DNA of 64,000 bases from Tetranychus cinnabarinus (GCA_022266195.1 WHVY01000001.1:19034001-19098000); one strand, 5' to 3'. Counted from the first letter of the stretch, positions 44,421 to 58,302 are shown. A program made the numbers and translations. Notes: generated by a model from the sequence alone, not told the origin.

Positions 44421-46058
44421 TATTGCAATCTTTAAGTTTTGTTTTAACGATTCCAATGCCATCATCATCACCACAATCATCAGCATCTTTGCCATGGATA
44501 ATACATCAAATCGAGTCAGGTTAAAACCTCATCTCGTTCTACTTTTAATTCTATTATTATTATCATTATTATTTGTTTCAATTCTTAAACACTGATATTA
44601 TTTGTTACTGATTTTTCCTAATCAACTAATCAAACTGACCTTTTTCAATCTCAAACCGCTTTTCATTGAGAATCAAATTTTGCAACATGAAAATGAAACC
44701 TGTGATGTATACAAATTTGTCAAGAATGAAGCAAAAGAAGTTGAGTGAAAACAATTTTGTTCACTGTTTTATTGTTTACAACAAACATTTCTTTTGCTTT
44801 AACAATTTACACCAAATGTTAAACAATCAACACAAAATGTCAAAATAATTCTTCCCTCATGTAAATTAATTGAAGATAAAAAAAACCTTAAATGATGAGA
44901 TACAAGTTTCAGCTTCTTTTTTGTCCGGATAACCATTTATTTCAATCAATCAGTGTATATCAAACAACATCAACAAAAAGTACCTTTCATCTGTTTCTTT
45001 TTAAACCAATCAGATTTTATACAATTCAAGTTCTGAAAAGTGTTATTGAAAAAAAAGAAAGGCAAACAAGGAAAGAAAAAGAGAAGAAGAACAAAAATGA
45101 ATCGAAAAGAAAAAATTAGGACAGAAAAGTTCAAATTTCAAATACTCAACTCTTTCTTTTCTCTGTCTATTCCACCTTTTTCCTCTTACAACTCTTAACC
45201 AGCTTTAATGCTGTCTAATTTCATTTACCATTCGGTCTTTCCTTTCATCTCTGTCTATATTCAATAAGTTATCAAAATTCATGGTAAGTTGACAATGATG
45301 AAAAGTTTCATTCACCATTCATTGAAACTGGTTTTTCACTTCAACACCAACAACTCCAAAAACAAGCAAAAAAAATGTTTCTCTTCTTTCTTAATTTTTG
45401 ATTATTTCCTTTCTTTTTTGTGTGTGTGTGTTGATATTATTTCACTATAGCTTATAATAATTTATTGCTGTTCAAATTGTTACACTTGTTTTGGCATATT
45501 GACCTAAAAACAAGCCAAATCAACTTTCAATTTCATTAACTTTTGTTCATTAAATGGTTACTGTAAATGAAAATGGTGCAAAGCTTGAAAAATAATCGCA
45601 TGTTAAACTCACTGGTGTGACAGAGAAGCGATCCAACAATTAGCTAATTTCAATGAAATCTAAATGATCAAAATTGGCCGTTATTTAAGTAACTAACTGA
45701 TTGTCTTAATAATTTCATTATCGATTCTCCTTGAAAAAAAAGATTCAAGTGAAAAACAAAACATTCATAACTGGTTCTCAACTCGGAATCATATGATCAA
45801 CATATTACAGTTTACCACGATTTTAATCTGCAATATAATGCAATCAATTTTGCAATCTTGCTTTTAATTGAGCTGTTAAATGACAACTGTGTCATATTGA
45901 ATTTGCATAAATTAATGTAAACTCTTTTCCGATCCATTTTTAAATCATAAAATTGAGTTCAGCGTATTTTGTGTTACTTTGCCAATTCACTAGACAAAAT
46001 CAAATACAATAACCTATTGAGTAAGTTCATATAGAAAGTCATGTATAATTATATAACG

Positions 46059-46132
46059 ATTGCTGGGTGATATGATAATTGGATACACGAGGGTGAACCT
46101 CGAGTGTATTCACTATCATATCATCGAGCAAT
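46059..46132. ncRNA. 74-nt near-perfect hairpin, possible small-RNA precursor
   Basis: Left arm ATTGCTGGGTGATATGATAA continues to CACGAGG; the right arm is its reverse complement with only a few mismatches and two one-base bulges, closing on a loop of about five bases (GTGAA). Each arm is about 34 nt. The hairpin stands alone in a gene-poor region. Pairing is seen directly. A function as microRNA precursor or miniature transposon is inference, and the very small loop is atypical for an animal pre-miRNA. Confidence 0.35.
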
Positions 46133-47667
46133 ATTGAGTTGAATCATTTCATTTATTTTTTGAGAGGACTGTTAACACACAAATCAAATAACTACAGTAT
46201 TAATACCCAAAAGTACCAGCAATCAATATCCACTGAGTTATGTAAAAATGATTATCAAACAATCTAATGTTAAAAATGAAATGAAACTGAAGGGTGTTGC
46301 AGTTCCCTGTAAGGTTCAAGTCATTGGACTATTAAATAGGAAAAGAGATGGTTGATGATATTGGAGATGAATAATGAAATCACAATATATTAATTGTCAC
46401 ATGAAATTATCACCTTTGTCTCCTTCTCTACTTGAATCTTATTTACTGTAGAACCCATTATTTGTCTGTCTCCAGCATTTGCTGATTAGATGCAAAAATG
46501 CAGGTTTGAATCTTTGCTGTGTATTTCAATATTCATTTATATTGATTATTTAAGGTTAGTTAGTGTTAACCGTTTAGCATCAATCATTTATGTATTACAA
46601 TCTATACTTTTCCTTATTCTAGTTTAATTGCATTTAAAGTTGATAAAGGTTGTATTTACAACCGTTGACAGGTTATTTGAATTCAGTGAATCTAACAGTC
46701 AAGTGTTTACAATTGAATATGCAAACATGATTATAATCAAAATTATTTGCTTATTAACTTTAATAACGATTAAATACCGTTAATCATAATAATGTCAGTT
46801 ACAATGTTTTTTTTTGAACAGAAATGATCGTAATCCATAATCAAAACATATTAACCTATTAGGATTAGTGAAGTACATCCAAAACTGTTTATGTTGTTAA
46901 ATTTCGTCTAATTTGTTGCTAACTGTTTGATTAAGAACTTATTTCCTTTTCCCGTTTTAACTAATTTATTTAATTACTTGGTTGACTCCTCGAATCACGT
47001 ATACATTGATTGGGGTTGATTGGTAGCTTTTAAGTTGAAAACAAGTAATAATTTAGCACCTAAAACAAGCTAATACAGTCAACAAAAGTACGTTTAGAGC
47101 CACAAAAAGTATGAAAAAACAGTGTTAGTTTGATTTGGGATCTTAAATGGTTAGCTATATTTAATTTTAAAGGCAACCTTTTTACACTTCAATGAATTAG
47201 CTACTCGCTTTTATCAGTAATCATAGTTATTAGAATCAAATTTACAATTCAATTGTAATATATTTATCCTTTTTGATAAATTTCATTATCATTTTATAGG
47301 GTGAAATGTATAAAATCAAGGAACCCTATTTATCAATTTGGGTTTTTTTTCCTTCTCTTTTTGATTAGTTTTTTTTACCTACTTGTGAATTAACTTTAAT
47401 TAACTATCAACATTCTAATAAATCTTTCCCAAATTTATAAGTTGATGGTCAAAGGTAAGGCCTCATAAAGCTTGCTTTTCCAAGGTAAATTAATTGCAGA
47501 AAATAAACGGCAGAAAATTTATTTATTTAGATAAGAAAATTGCCTTCGCACTGGCCTTCAAAATTAATGATATCATTCACTATTTTTTATTTATTTCTTT
47601 TAAAAAAAGCTTCCAAATAAAGATTGAACGATTATCATTTTTGCTTAGCTAATTTGATTATTCAATA

Positions 47668-50600
47668 TCATTGAGAGGTTATCTTTGAAGTCAACTTGTG
47701 TTCAATATTGGACATGCTTAATGGTCGATACTTGGATCGAGGACTTGAGTTAGACTCGTTTGATTGTCCAGGTGGAGTTGTATTGTCTTGATTATTATGT
47801 TGATTAAGTGTTGATGATGGGTGGGAAGGATTTGTGAATGAAGCAGACATCCTGTGGGTTACAGTTATCGATGAAGGTGAAAAAATGGCTGATGCATAAT
47901 CTTCAAAACTACGTAAATCACGATGTTGATTATAAATTGTTTCAATGGATCGAGCTCGCTCTTCAAAGTAATGTTGATAAAAGGGAACCTGAAGACGTTG
48001 AGCTCGAGAGGCATTGATTGCAGTAGCCCGGATAAGGTCACTAAGAACAGAATGGTGAATAATGGCTCCTGAATAGATAGGACCAAAAAATGGAACTTCA
48101 GGTTTACGTGAAACTTCTATGCGATAATATCCAGGCAAATTGCTCAATGGATAGATAACAATTAGAACATCACAAAACTCTGTGGGTATGATTCCTCTAC
48201 GATAGTCACGAGAATGTTCAGACCAAACAATGTGAACTTCATCATTCCCTAGATGAGTTAATTTTCTTCTCAATGAATCACTTTCTTCCGCTTTAGCAGG
48301 TATTCGAGTTGAAACGTGGAAAATGACTTCACAAAAAGAGTCAGCAAAATATGGAGCACTAACACCAGTACTTTTATTTGATTGCAATCCTCCTTTGAAA
48401 CCAGAGTGAGTTTCCAAATCAACCTCCCAACCCAAGCCAGAGACAAACTTTTCAAACCCAGGGCTGCCACTTTTATTCAATAAAATTGAATTTTTATCTT
48501 CTTGTCCATCAGCCACGTATATAACAGCAATTTTGTGAGTTTCACGACATTTTTGATTATCAAGATTTTTTAATTCTCTGATGGTTTTGTCATTTTTATT
48601 AAGCAGCTCAATATGTGGACGTTTCTCCCAAAAAAGAAAACCTAACTGGTCAATGAGTTGGCGACAGTGCATAAAAAACATTTGGTGATAAGAGGACGAT
48701 TGATTGCAGTCTGGTTCATTAACGGATGATTTGCTTTTAATTGAGTCAAGAGATGAAGTAGCATTTGACTCTTTGCGGTTTCCATCTCGAAGCACAGGTC
48801 TTTCAATGAAATTCATTTCTTGATAGTGTTGATTACCCAGTAACGCCATCATGTTTTCCTCAGCTTGATCAAGATTATCGTTGATGGCTGGAACAGGAGT
48901 GTTAGTAAAATATTTTTTACCAGCAATTGTATTGACTATCTCTCGAAGAATCAAATCCAAAGGGTCATTTCTCATGCATGGATCATCTTCTTCTTCTTTC
49001 TCTTCTAGATCTCCCAGACTTCTGGATTTAAGGGAAAAATCATCCGTAGGTATTGAATAACTATCCAAAGAGCTTGGGTTACGGCGATAATATGAAAAAA
49101 TCGGACAACAGTCCCAAGTAAACTTTCCAATTACATCTCGTATAATTATTCTTATATAAGGATCGTTTTTAATTGTATTATAGGAATGATTTTTCAAAGT
49201 ATCCCCACTGCCACAACTGAGATCCACAAATGAAACTATACTTGAATTGTTTATCATACAAACAAGTACATTGGGTGCATTGAAGAGTTCAGCTGTAAGC
49301 TCTTCGTGATCTTGCTCGGATTTGGAAATGAAGAAATTATCATCAGCTTCATTTATACAGCTGGAGAGACGAGGTGCACCAATAGTAGGCAATGGAAAGT
49401 GATCTAAAAAGTATATAATATGACCAAGAAGCATTTTGGCCGCTAATTGTACAACCAATGCATCACTATTTGTTTTTTCAGAAAATGGATCGGCATTATT
49501 ATTTCTAAAGGCTGGGTGAAAGTGAGATCCTCCAAGAAGACCAAAGTCTCCTTCTATATTACCAACGTTTTCAGACTCTGAATGTCTTGGGTTTGTCTTT
49601 TGAGATGATACATTATCACAGTTGAGTTCTGATATGACATGATTTAATACCTGGATTATAAGAAACAGAGTTATGGGACTTTGATCAGATTTGATTGGAC
49701 TATACAAAATTTTCCGCGGTAAGCACAGGCACCAATGTCCAAGGCACATAAGCAAGCTGAGAAGCAACTGTTGAAAGAATGAAAGAAAATATTAATTAAT
49801 ATCTCTGTGAAGTTATAAAATTTGATTCAACTTACATTACGATAATCTTTATAAGAGTTGCTTTCACGAACCATCGTCAGATGATTTGTGATAGAAAAAA
49901 TAAGACCCTCAACAATTTGTCTGGGAATGTTAGGATAAGTCTCGACAAGAAAGTTTATATGATCAGTTTGTAATTTTAGCATATCGCATGCCACCCTTGA
50001 AAGATATCTGTTATTAAACTGAAAAATAATAAAATTATTAGATAAATAAGCAACTAAAAAACTGCAAACTTACTCTTGTTTCAGCAATAAATATATTAAT
50101 GATTTCAGGAAGTATATTTGACATATTACGATTTCTGTTTTTCAGATCTTGGTAGATAATTATTCCAAGACAATTGAGTACAACACATCTTGCTAAGTCA
50201 GTTTGCTCTTGTTTTCGGGCTCCCATCAGAATTTTCAAAATTGAATCCTATAAAAATAATTAAGATAATAATTAAAATGGTATTTATTAAAGCTTATTGT
50301 GACGTTGGCCAATTTAACGTACTTTTGTGTTGCCACAATCAATAAGAACAGGTTCGAGACTATTGGGATCTAGGACTTTCAAATTATGACAAATTTCGGT
50401 GAGCGACATCAAAGTACCAAGTAAAGACAGTGCCTCAAATCGTGGTATCTATCGTTGGATCAAAAGTTGAATTTTCAGTTAAAAATTATTAAAAACTAAG
50501 ATTTTGATGAGGTAAATAAGATTTTTCATACATTAAAATCTTTAGACTCTTTGGCATTAACGATAATATCACAAGAATGTACAAAGTCAAGCAAAAGAAT

Positions 50601-53600
50601 CGAGGATCCTTTCAGACTAGATGAAAACAGTTTGACACCAGAGTATCTGATAATAGTACAGAGAGTTTCCTGAGAAAGAAAGAAAATTAATTAGAAGGGA
50701 GAAACTTCGGAATAAATAAAATAAAATAAAGAAATTACAGATTTCTGAATAATTTTGTACTTACCAAATCTTTCGAGTGAAGACCTCGATGGATAGAACA
50801 ATAAAATAAAGATAAAAATTCATTTGATGAATGAATCTCTGGCATTCGAGTAACAATTAAACAGAGTAACTTGTAAGCAACTATTTTGCCCTTCCTATAA
50901 TGATTAGAAAGTTGAAGAGTTTCAAATAGCCATGAAGCAAAAAAATGAATCGGTGGTACGTAGAGAGGTGGGGGTGGAGTAGATAAATTGTCAAGGGAAA
51001 CTCCTAAATTATCTCGAATGACCAAAAATATATCAACGATATTGGATAAACACTCTATAACTTGAAAGTGAAGCTGGGGATCTCTAATTTGGTTTACATC
51101 ACCGAGAGAACCAAGCATTCGACGCCAAATTATAAATGAGCTTTCGGCTGACCAGCCTCGATGAGGTCCTCCGGCTGCAACTGAATGTCCAGTTGAAGAT
51201 AAACTAATGTTGCTATTAATGGAATTGCCTTCAATGTGACAGGGAGAATCTTTAAGACTATTTGCATCTAAACCACTGGATGGTGTCGGTGAGGGTGATC
51301 GCAAATGATAAACGGAAGATTGAGATGAGGATGGAGATTCAGTCAGATTAGTTGAAAAATGATCAAGAGATTTACTTCGCGATGCAGATCTTAATTTTGC
51401 GAAACCGTTAAATTTGGAAGATAATGGCGTAGTTTGGATGACAGTTTGTGTCCGCTTGCGAGTTATAGATTTTTTTCTAGCCAACAATTGACTATCACTG
51501 GGACTACGAACGAGAGCTCGATTAGCAATGGCAAGTTTTGTTGGCAAATTATTTGTCGTAGGTGTAGAATAGTCAGCATTTGTAGTTTGTGATCTTGATT
51601 TTGTTCGCTGTGTCACACCGTCGATTGCATCAATAGAACGTTTTGAAATGGAAAAATTGGTAGAAATTTTTGTTGCATTACCAGAATTATTGTCGTTTGG
51701 AATTTTTGCAGGTGAAAAAGATACTGAACCATCTTGTCGAGTAGATTTTTTACCGTCTTTGGAAGAACGTGAGGGAAGAAATGCTTTTGGACCTTTTTGT
51801 GTTCTCTTTCGTTTGTCAATCAGTCGTTCCAAAGGTAAATCATGAAGATTAATATGATAAACATGATAAGAAACATTTCTTGTTAGCGACTCCATGTTTT
51901 TACTCCAGTCTTTAATCAGTTCCTCCCACTGAGTCAAGGATGTAAGAATTGATTGAAATTGTTCCCATAAATTTGATGATATATAAGCCTCCAAGTTTGC
52001 TTTTATCATACCAACAACTAATGTCTAAAAATAAAAAATGAAATTTGATTAAACCATTATTACAAACAGATTACTAAAGACGCAAACTGATTTCAAAGCA
52101 TGAAGTGATAATAGCTGAGATGATAGTGAATTCAATTTTCATCAAAACCACAAAAGTTTCCCATGAAACGTCTTGTAAACTTGATTCACATTCAAACAAC
52201 GATTGAGCAATAAGTAGGTTGATTTTTACACAAAAGACAAAACTTTGAAAGCGATTGACAGGAAAAATTGGAAAATGAACTTGATTGTTGACAACAAAGT
52301 ATAACAACAATTAAGTTAGACTGAATTCTTCAGGTGAGAAACCTTAATAACCGCATTTCAAAATGAAAAATATTCAGAACTGGTGATTTTGATTTTCGTC
52401 TATTATGGAGAAAAATATTTACCTGAAAAAAAGCCGGTGCCAGACGTCCACCAAGAGAGTCTTCTTTTCGAGGAGGAACCTTTTCGGTATACAAAAAAGA
52501 AGTAATTCGAAGCAAGACTGAGAGCAGTAATTCCCTAAAGGTGATAGAACAAAATGATAAAAAGATGTTAGTTGATCAAATTGGCAAAATCAAATTTTTA
52601 GTTAGTTCAAAATTACCATGTACACTTATTCATCTCGAGTTCCATTAGCATATATCTCCATGTATTTAAAACTCGTTTGCACATTTCAACTTGTTCATCA
52701 AGAAGTTTTGGATCATCAGAAGGCACTTGAAAAAGAAATATATTAGCTGCATTGGCAATGAAAACTCGGTATAACGCAGAAGGTCCAGCCTTGATTGTTT
52801 CGCTTTCATTGTATTCCTCAGATGTAGATGATGGATCCTTCATGAAAGAAGGTACATCATTTGTACAGAGAATCCAATTTCGATAGACGGAGACTACAAT
52901 ATTCATTGTACTGGCTTGTTGAAAAGGCATTAAGAAGGCTTGACGAAAAATTTGATGAAGTAAATTGATATTAGCCCGGTTAGAGCAAAAAGTAGATCGC
53001 ACCAAGTCATAATCAAAAGGAGTTGGCTCACGCCATTCCGAATTTGATTCATGAGATGATAAACTACCAGATGATTGTATTTTATTCTGACCAGTCTGCA
53101 GATTATCATAGCTATTGCGTCTTCTAGTTACTTCTTTCTCTTCGTCCCTCATATATTTAGCCAGCCAAAGTATTACAACACATTTAAAGGGTAACAGACG
53201 ATCTTTAACAGCTTCTTCGTCAGGCTTACGAAGTGTTGGCACTTCAAGGGTTGGTGCATAGATAGAAAATCCAGTATCCAGATTGGGAAACAGGTGAGGT
53301 AGATAGATGGATTTAAATTTTTCAAATAAAAAATGGAAACATTTCCTTTGTCTGTATTCTTTTGGTTCTCTCCAATAGACCCGGGAAACTTGAGATACTA
53401 AATAGTCCATAAGATATTGTAAAAAATAATAATTTTTAGGTTCTCTGGGTTCACTTTGATGAGCAGGTATTAACGGCTCATTATCACAAGAGTTGAAAGC
53501 TGAAGTTGACCGATAATTCGAAGTGTCACTGGTGTTACTTTCATTTGTAGAATGATCAACATAGAAAGCTGAATTTTCAGTTGGTTCACTTTCACCAGCC

Positions 53601-55106
53601 TGTTTGTTAATGTATGACGCGAAGAAATTAGGTACATTAGGTACTATTCCGGGAACCAATATGGCAAATAAATTATCTAAGACTGGGTCATTCGTTTCTC
53701 CAATGATTTGATACCAGATCAAAAAAAGTCGAATACCTTCTTGTCGAATCTGAAGAGAAAACAAAGAATGAGTGAGCAATATTAATTATTTAGATTACAT
53801 AATCATTTGCTTTGTGACTTCAAATCAGTTGATTGAATGTTTGTTTAACCCCAAAAAGATCACTAATTATTTTTTTTGTTCTTATGGTTAACCTTTCATC
53901 AAAAAATAATCTGTTGCTCCTACAGCTTTGATTGTATTAGCGTGATTGAAAAAAGTCAAGTTCAAGAGAATTCAATATCACAGGCCTCAGTAGATCCAAA
54001 GAGTGGTCAAATCACGGGTCATTGCGCTTGATTTCTTTCTAAAAAGTTGATTGTTCATTTCAGAACAAACCAATCAAACACAGATGAGTAGTTTTACTTT
54101 CACAGGTATATTTGATGAACAAACAGTCAACATTTGATCTGATTCACCTTTCTCTTAAAAAATGAAACAAAATTTACTTTGAAACTGTTTCCAGGGTTAA
54201 GTAACTTTTTCATCACATGAATCAAGCTATGGAATTGCCATTTTCTTTCAATTTGTTCGGGGAGAAGAATAAGAATTTTCTGAAAATAAAGAAAATGAAA
54301 TTTATAGTTAATGATATTAAATATGAATCGCCACGTTAATCATAAATTCATGATTATATTTATCAATAAAAAACAATAATTTTTATTAATAGTTGTTTCT
54401 ATCAGTCCAATCTGGTAGTTAATAAACAGCATTGAATCAAGTAGGTGAAACCATTGGTACGTTGTAAAATTTTCAGAATAGCAAACACAGTTTATTAGGG
54501 GCTAATAAACATATAGCTTAACTTTAATCCATGATTTTTCTAACAAACTATTAAAATACTAACTGATTGAATTGACAGATAACTTACCTCAAATAAGTAG
54601 AGAATTGGTTCATAAAGTGTTGTATACTCTTCTCTGACTTGCTTTTGCCCTGGAAAAACGAAAAAAAGCTTTGATTAGAAAAGTTATCATGATAACAATT
54701 TATTTGACTTTTACTAAATTCAAATAGCTTAGAATTTAAATAAAGATTGACAAATGATAATGAATATAAAACTTGCAACCTCACCTTTTTGTTTTGATAA
54801 AGCCTCCTGTGTTGTGAATGCATTGAAAAATATAAAATAAATATGATGGAAGTGAGCTTGAAAAAAGGCTTTGGATTCAGCAAGGTCATAGTTTTCTGTG
54901 AAAATTGATAATAAAATGGGAATAAGGCAATAAATTAAAAAGTTCAAAAGTTATGGGGAAAGTTAAAGGACAATAGATATGAAAAGTAAGAAATTTTTAC
55001 CTAGAATGATTCTCATATGTTTTAACCTATTGAAGCAATCATTCTTTTCATCCAAAACCTTTTGAACCGATTTTTCAACCGGGTTTTGTTGTTTCTTGGT
55101 AAACAT
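47668..55106 (-). CDS. RALGAPA1: Ral GTPase-activating protein catalytic alpha subunit
   Basis: Twelve exons (55001-55106, 54785-54895, 54588-54649, 54178-54279, 52617-53749, 52423-52534, 50765-52024, 50532-50669, 50323-50448, 50074-50247, 49836-50018, 47668-49767) join in frame to 1868 residues; human RALGAPA1 has about 2036. The alpha subunit pairs with RALGAPB to switch off RalA/B, below Akt and related to the TSC2 axis. The start MFTKKQQNPVEKSVQKVLDE is diagnostic. Long helical-repeat regions follow, with conserved blocks such as SSFIIWRRMLGSLGDVNQIR. The C-terminal Rap/Ran-GAP domain begins about residue 1380 (REXXKIAVIYV-type KIAVIYVADGQEDKNSIL). It holds the catalytic Asn-thumb segment HLGNDEVHIVWSEHSRDYRR, then AINASRAQR and FEERARSIE. 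A Ser/Thr-rich middle (residues 630-830) could be phosphorylated. Intron 6 contains a dispersed repeat. Confidence 0.96.
52326..52395. repeat. Short dispersed repeat inside RALGAPA intron
   Basis: The block TTCAGGTGAGAAACCTTAAT and about 45 following bases match 57231-57300 in the same orientation, with a few mismatches. It lies in the intron between exons 6 and 7. Confidence 0.8.
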
Positions 55107-56714
55107 AGTTATTAGTTCATTGATGATTCACTAAGTATAAAAATGAATAAAAATAGTGTTGGTTACATTAATAATAATTAAAAAACAAACAAATTGTTGA
55201 TTGCACTAATTGTAGAAAAAGAGAAAAACTGACAACAAAAACAAAACATGAGTTGATGGTTGATGTAATAGGTGGCGTTGTAAAGATGCATAAGATGCCT
55301 CATTCAAAAATTGCTTTTGAGCAAATGAAAGGTGAATTAAGCAAGTCTAAGATTTTAAGATGATCATTGATTAATTAATTAAGAGATTGTATTCATACAG
55401 CAAACTCACAAAATGCAAGCTGTTAAAGATGGATTTATAATAATTCTTAACCAGAGACTACTTATTAGATGTTATATTATTCTGGGTAACGTACATTTAC
55501 AGAGACAATTTTACCTTCTCATGTCACTTCATTGTTCATTTCAACTGTTGAAGGAAAAAAAGTTGTCGACAAAATCAAAGTGAACATCAAATGTTGAGTG
55601 TTTAAAGTCGCCAATTGAAACATTTATACAGTCAGGTAAATAACAATAGTTATTTACTGTCTATTTCATTGTTTAATCATTTTAAGCCAATGAATCAAGG
55701 AAGCGAAACATAATGAAAAACACTTATTGTTTGCAGTGTAATTGGTGTTGGTATCTCTTTGATGTTTCATTATTTTTTGAAACTATCCAATAGACATTCA
55801 TCGATTCTGATTTGGAAAGAAAATAATTTCAACAAAATGGTTTATGGTGGAAGAACCTCGAACTAATTCAATTATTATTTAATAATGAGAAAGCAAGATA
55901 AGATATTCATACAGGACGGAAACAAGATAAACATGAGAAATAAATGTATGAATAATTATACGTTTCTTGCAAGAATGAGTCTGATGTGAGAAAAAATGAA
56001 CATAAAGTAATTCAAATTAAAATAGCCACTTACTTGATATTTGCAGCAATTGAATCCAAAATTTGAAACTGTTGGATTTTCAGGCATCAAATTTAATCTG
56101 ATTGCATGATGTTTTAATGTAGTATTTGCTTGAAAATAATAAATTCAGTCAGGGTTCAGGACTGTAAACTAGAGCTTTAATAAATGCTCCAAATTAAAAA
56201 GAGTCACAAATGAATGGCACAATATAACACTGAAAATCCATCTGAATTTGTTGTCACTGTTTTTGACAAGATGTGACGAGATTATTATTGAATTATTAAA
56301 TTCTTCTTGAAGAGATCACATTGGATTATGGGATAACAAGGAAGGTGTAAGAAGACAATAACCATTGTAAGTCCAATTGAAGTCAACAAATTAAACAACT
56401 GAAGTATAATTGATTGTTGGTAATGATCAATATCCATACACGCATACAGTTTTAGTTAAGCTAGATTAGAAGACGTTGAGAGAGTCTTTTGAGTAGAGAT
56501 GTAACTTGTTTGTGTTTTAGGTTCTTTCGGGTATAAACACAATGAAATGTAAGCTTTTGGTGTATTGATAGAGGGCTTAATGATAGTGAACTGAAGAAGC
56601 TGAAGAAGCAAGTGTCAAAGTTTCCATCTTTTTCATTTTACGCTTCATAACAGATAACAGATAAAAATGTTACACAAAATATAAAACAAACTTAAAACGC
56701 TTTAATGGAAGTGT

Positions 56715-57213
56715 ATCTGGTTAACTACTAGAGACTTCGTAGTTACTGGCAACTGGTTAGAGGAGGGAAAGTAACCAAGTATGGTTACGGTAACCAGTCA
56801 TTACTTGTTGGCTATTATTGTTGATAAACTTGATCAACTGCAAAAATTATTAAAATAAGTGTCAGATCAGTAAAGGCCTGAAAGAGTTAAAACCTTATTT
56901 ATAAATGAATAGTTTAGATTTGCTTCTGATTAAGTTCAGTATTCTAGTTGACAATTGCAATGAGCAACACCGAATAGCAAACTTTATTGGTTGTGGCTTA
57001 GTTGGAGTCACTGTTTCTCTGAATCGACCCATTGAATGAAAATGGTTTTTGAAATTTACATTGGGAAATTTGTTTGATTGATTGACTTCATTGAAATTTT
57101 TTATGGTTCCATGAATCGAAACTCTTGAAATCCGAAAGTCTAAGGTTTTGACTATTTTTAGCTCTTGAGAGTTGTAGTGAGTTTAGCTGTTCAAACTGTT
57201 TATAAGTAATGTT
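56715..57213. repeat. 0.5-kb direct repeat, left copy
   Basis: About 500 bases match 58493-58986 in the same orientation at roughly 90% by eye. The best block runs from GTTACTGGCAACTGGTTAGA through AAGGCCTGAAAGAGTTAAAA to CTGTTCAAACTGTTTATAAG. No open frame of note lies inside, and no terminal inverted repeats are visible. Confidence 0.9.
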
Positions 57214-57230
57214 TTTTGTTAGGATAAATT

Positions 57231-57300
57231 GTTCAGGTGAGAAACCTTAATAACCGCATTTCAAGATGAAAAATAGTCAGAACTGATGATTTTGATTCAA
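57231..57300. repeat. Short dispersed repeat, second copy
   Basis: Partner of 52326-52395, sharing the core GGTGAGAAACCTTAATAACC. It sits immediately right of the left 0.5-kb repeat and is absent at the equivalent position after the right copy. Confidence 0.8.
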
Positions 57301-57924
57301 TTTTATGGAAAAGCCTTGAAAAATGAAAACCAATAGATGATTATTTGAAGCTGAACTATTAATTTTGAAACGACTGAACATTGATTTACAGCAATTGAAA
57401 CTGAGTCATTTCCTTTCTAGTTGATTACGATAAATTAATTCAATGCGTAAATCTGGTTGAATTAAAAACCTAATCTTCTAGTGCTTCGAGGTGAATTAGG
57501 AATTGGAAACGTTTACTCGAAGTGATTGTTAACTGGGACCGATTAGTTCAAGAATTACTGTCTTGGAAATGGGCGAATAGGCTTGAAGGTAAAAATCACT
57601 CGCAGGTCGATGTTGAATAAACGATGGTGAGGTTAATAAATATGATGAATAAAATGGTGCTGGTGTTGGTGGAGGTTCAATGATAACTCTGGCAATGATT
57701 CTAGTCTTATGCCATCATATCCTATGGTTACATTGAAATCACCATTGTTTATTAAATCAACTTTCTGTTGAGTTGAAAGAGTAGGCCAAAGTTAATCATA
57801 ACGATTAAATATGAAGCTATTATATGATTTAGATGAATCGGAAACATAACTGTATTTCAATTCGTTTCCTTGAATTACTGCTTCCTTGCATTGCCAGTAG
57901 ACAATAGACGACAAGAATAATTGA

Positions 57925-58302
57925 TTACGGTGGTTTCTCGGTTGCAATTTGATTAACACCGTGTTGATGGTGGCGATGACTGTGATCTGAAGAGTAGCTG
58001 TGAAGATATGAGTATGCTGAGTTGGCTGTAGAGTGTGAAGATGATGATTGAGTTAAATTATTGTAAAATTGTATTTTATTCACGTCCATAAGGTAATAAA
58101 CCATTATTTGACTCTGTTTGCTAAGGTAACCACCACTGGTGTTTCCGCTGGTTGAATTATTCAAACCATTATCATCTTTAATGATATTATGAGGGCAAGG
58201 TGTTGATGAGGATGAACGTAGATAACCATGAAAGTTGTGAACACGATCGATTTGCGGCCAAAATGACCGAAGATCATATTCAAAACTGAGGCTAGTAACC
58301 AT
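57925..58302 (-). CDS. Doubtful small ORF, Ser/His-rich
   Basis: A 125-codon open frame starting with ATG at 58302. The product is hydrophilic, with Ser/Asn-rich stretches and a His-rich end (SDHSHRHHQHG), and has no signal peptide, no membrane span and no recognised domain. It lies in the unique 1.28-kb segment between the two copies of the 0.5-kb direct repeat. It could be a first exon, a real orphan gene or a chance frame. Length in an AT-rich region and low-complexity composition are the only support. Confidence 0.3.
   Translation of the reverse strand: MVTSLSFEYDLRSFWPQIDRVHNFHGYLRSSSSTPCPHNIIKDDNGLNNSTSGNTSGGYLSKQSQIMVYYLMDVNKIQFYNNLTQSSSSHSTANSAYSYLHSYSSDHSHRHHQHGVNQIATEKPP

Larger units (their letters stand above)
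44038..47667. other. Long gene-poor spacer
   Basis: 3.6 kb without a supported protein gene; the largest empty stretch in the window. It contains an ATC-rich simple repeat (44362-44420), a TG run near 45420, a GA-rich stretch near 45045-45110, and a strong hairpin at 46059-46132. The rest is AT-rich and unremarkable. Confidence 0.5.
55107..57924. other. Spacer upstream of RALGAPA
   Basis: 2.8 kb of AT-rich sequence, probably with the RALGAPA 5' UTR and promoter at its left end. It contains the left copy of a 0.5-kb direct repeat (56715-57213) and, directly after it, the RALGAPA-intron repeat (57231-57300). No gene is supported. Confidence 0.5.

Noticed and set aside
44350..44595. His/Tyr-rich plus-strand frame
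   Set aside because: Translation of the ATC simple repeat.
54584..54947. Two minus-strand frames inside RALGAPA introns and exons
   Set aside because: They read through splice sites; the spliced RALGAPA exons explain the coding part.
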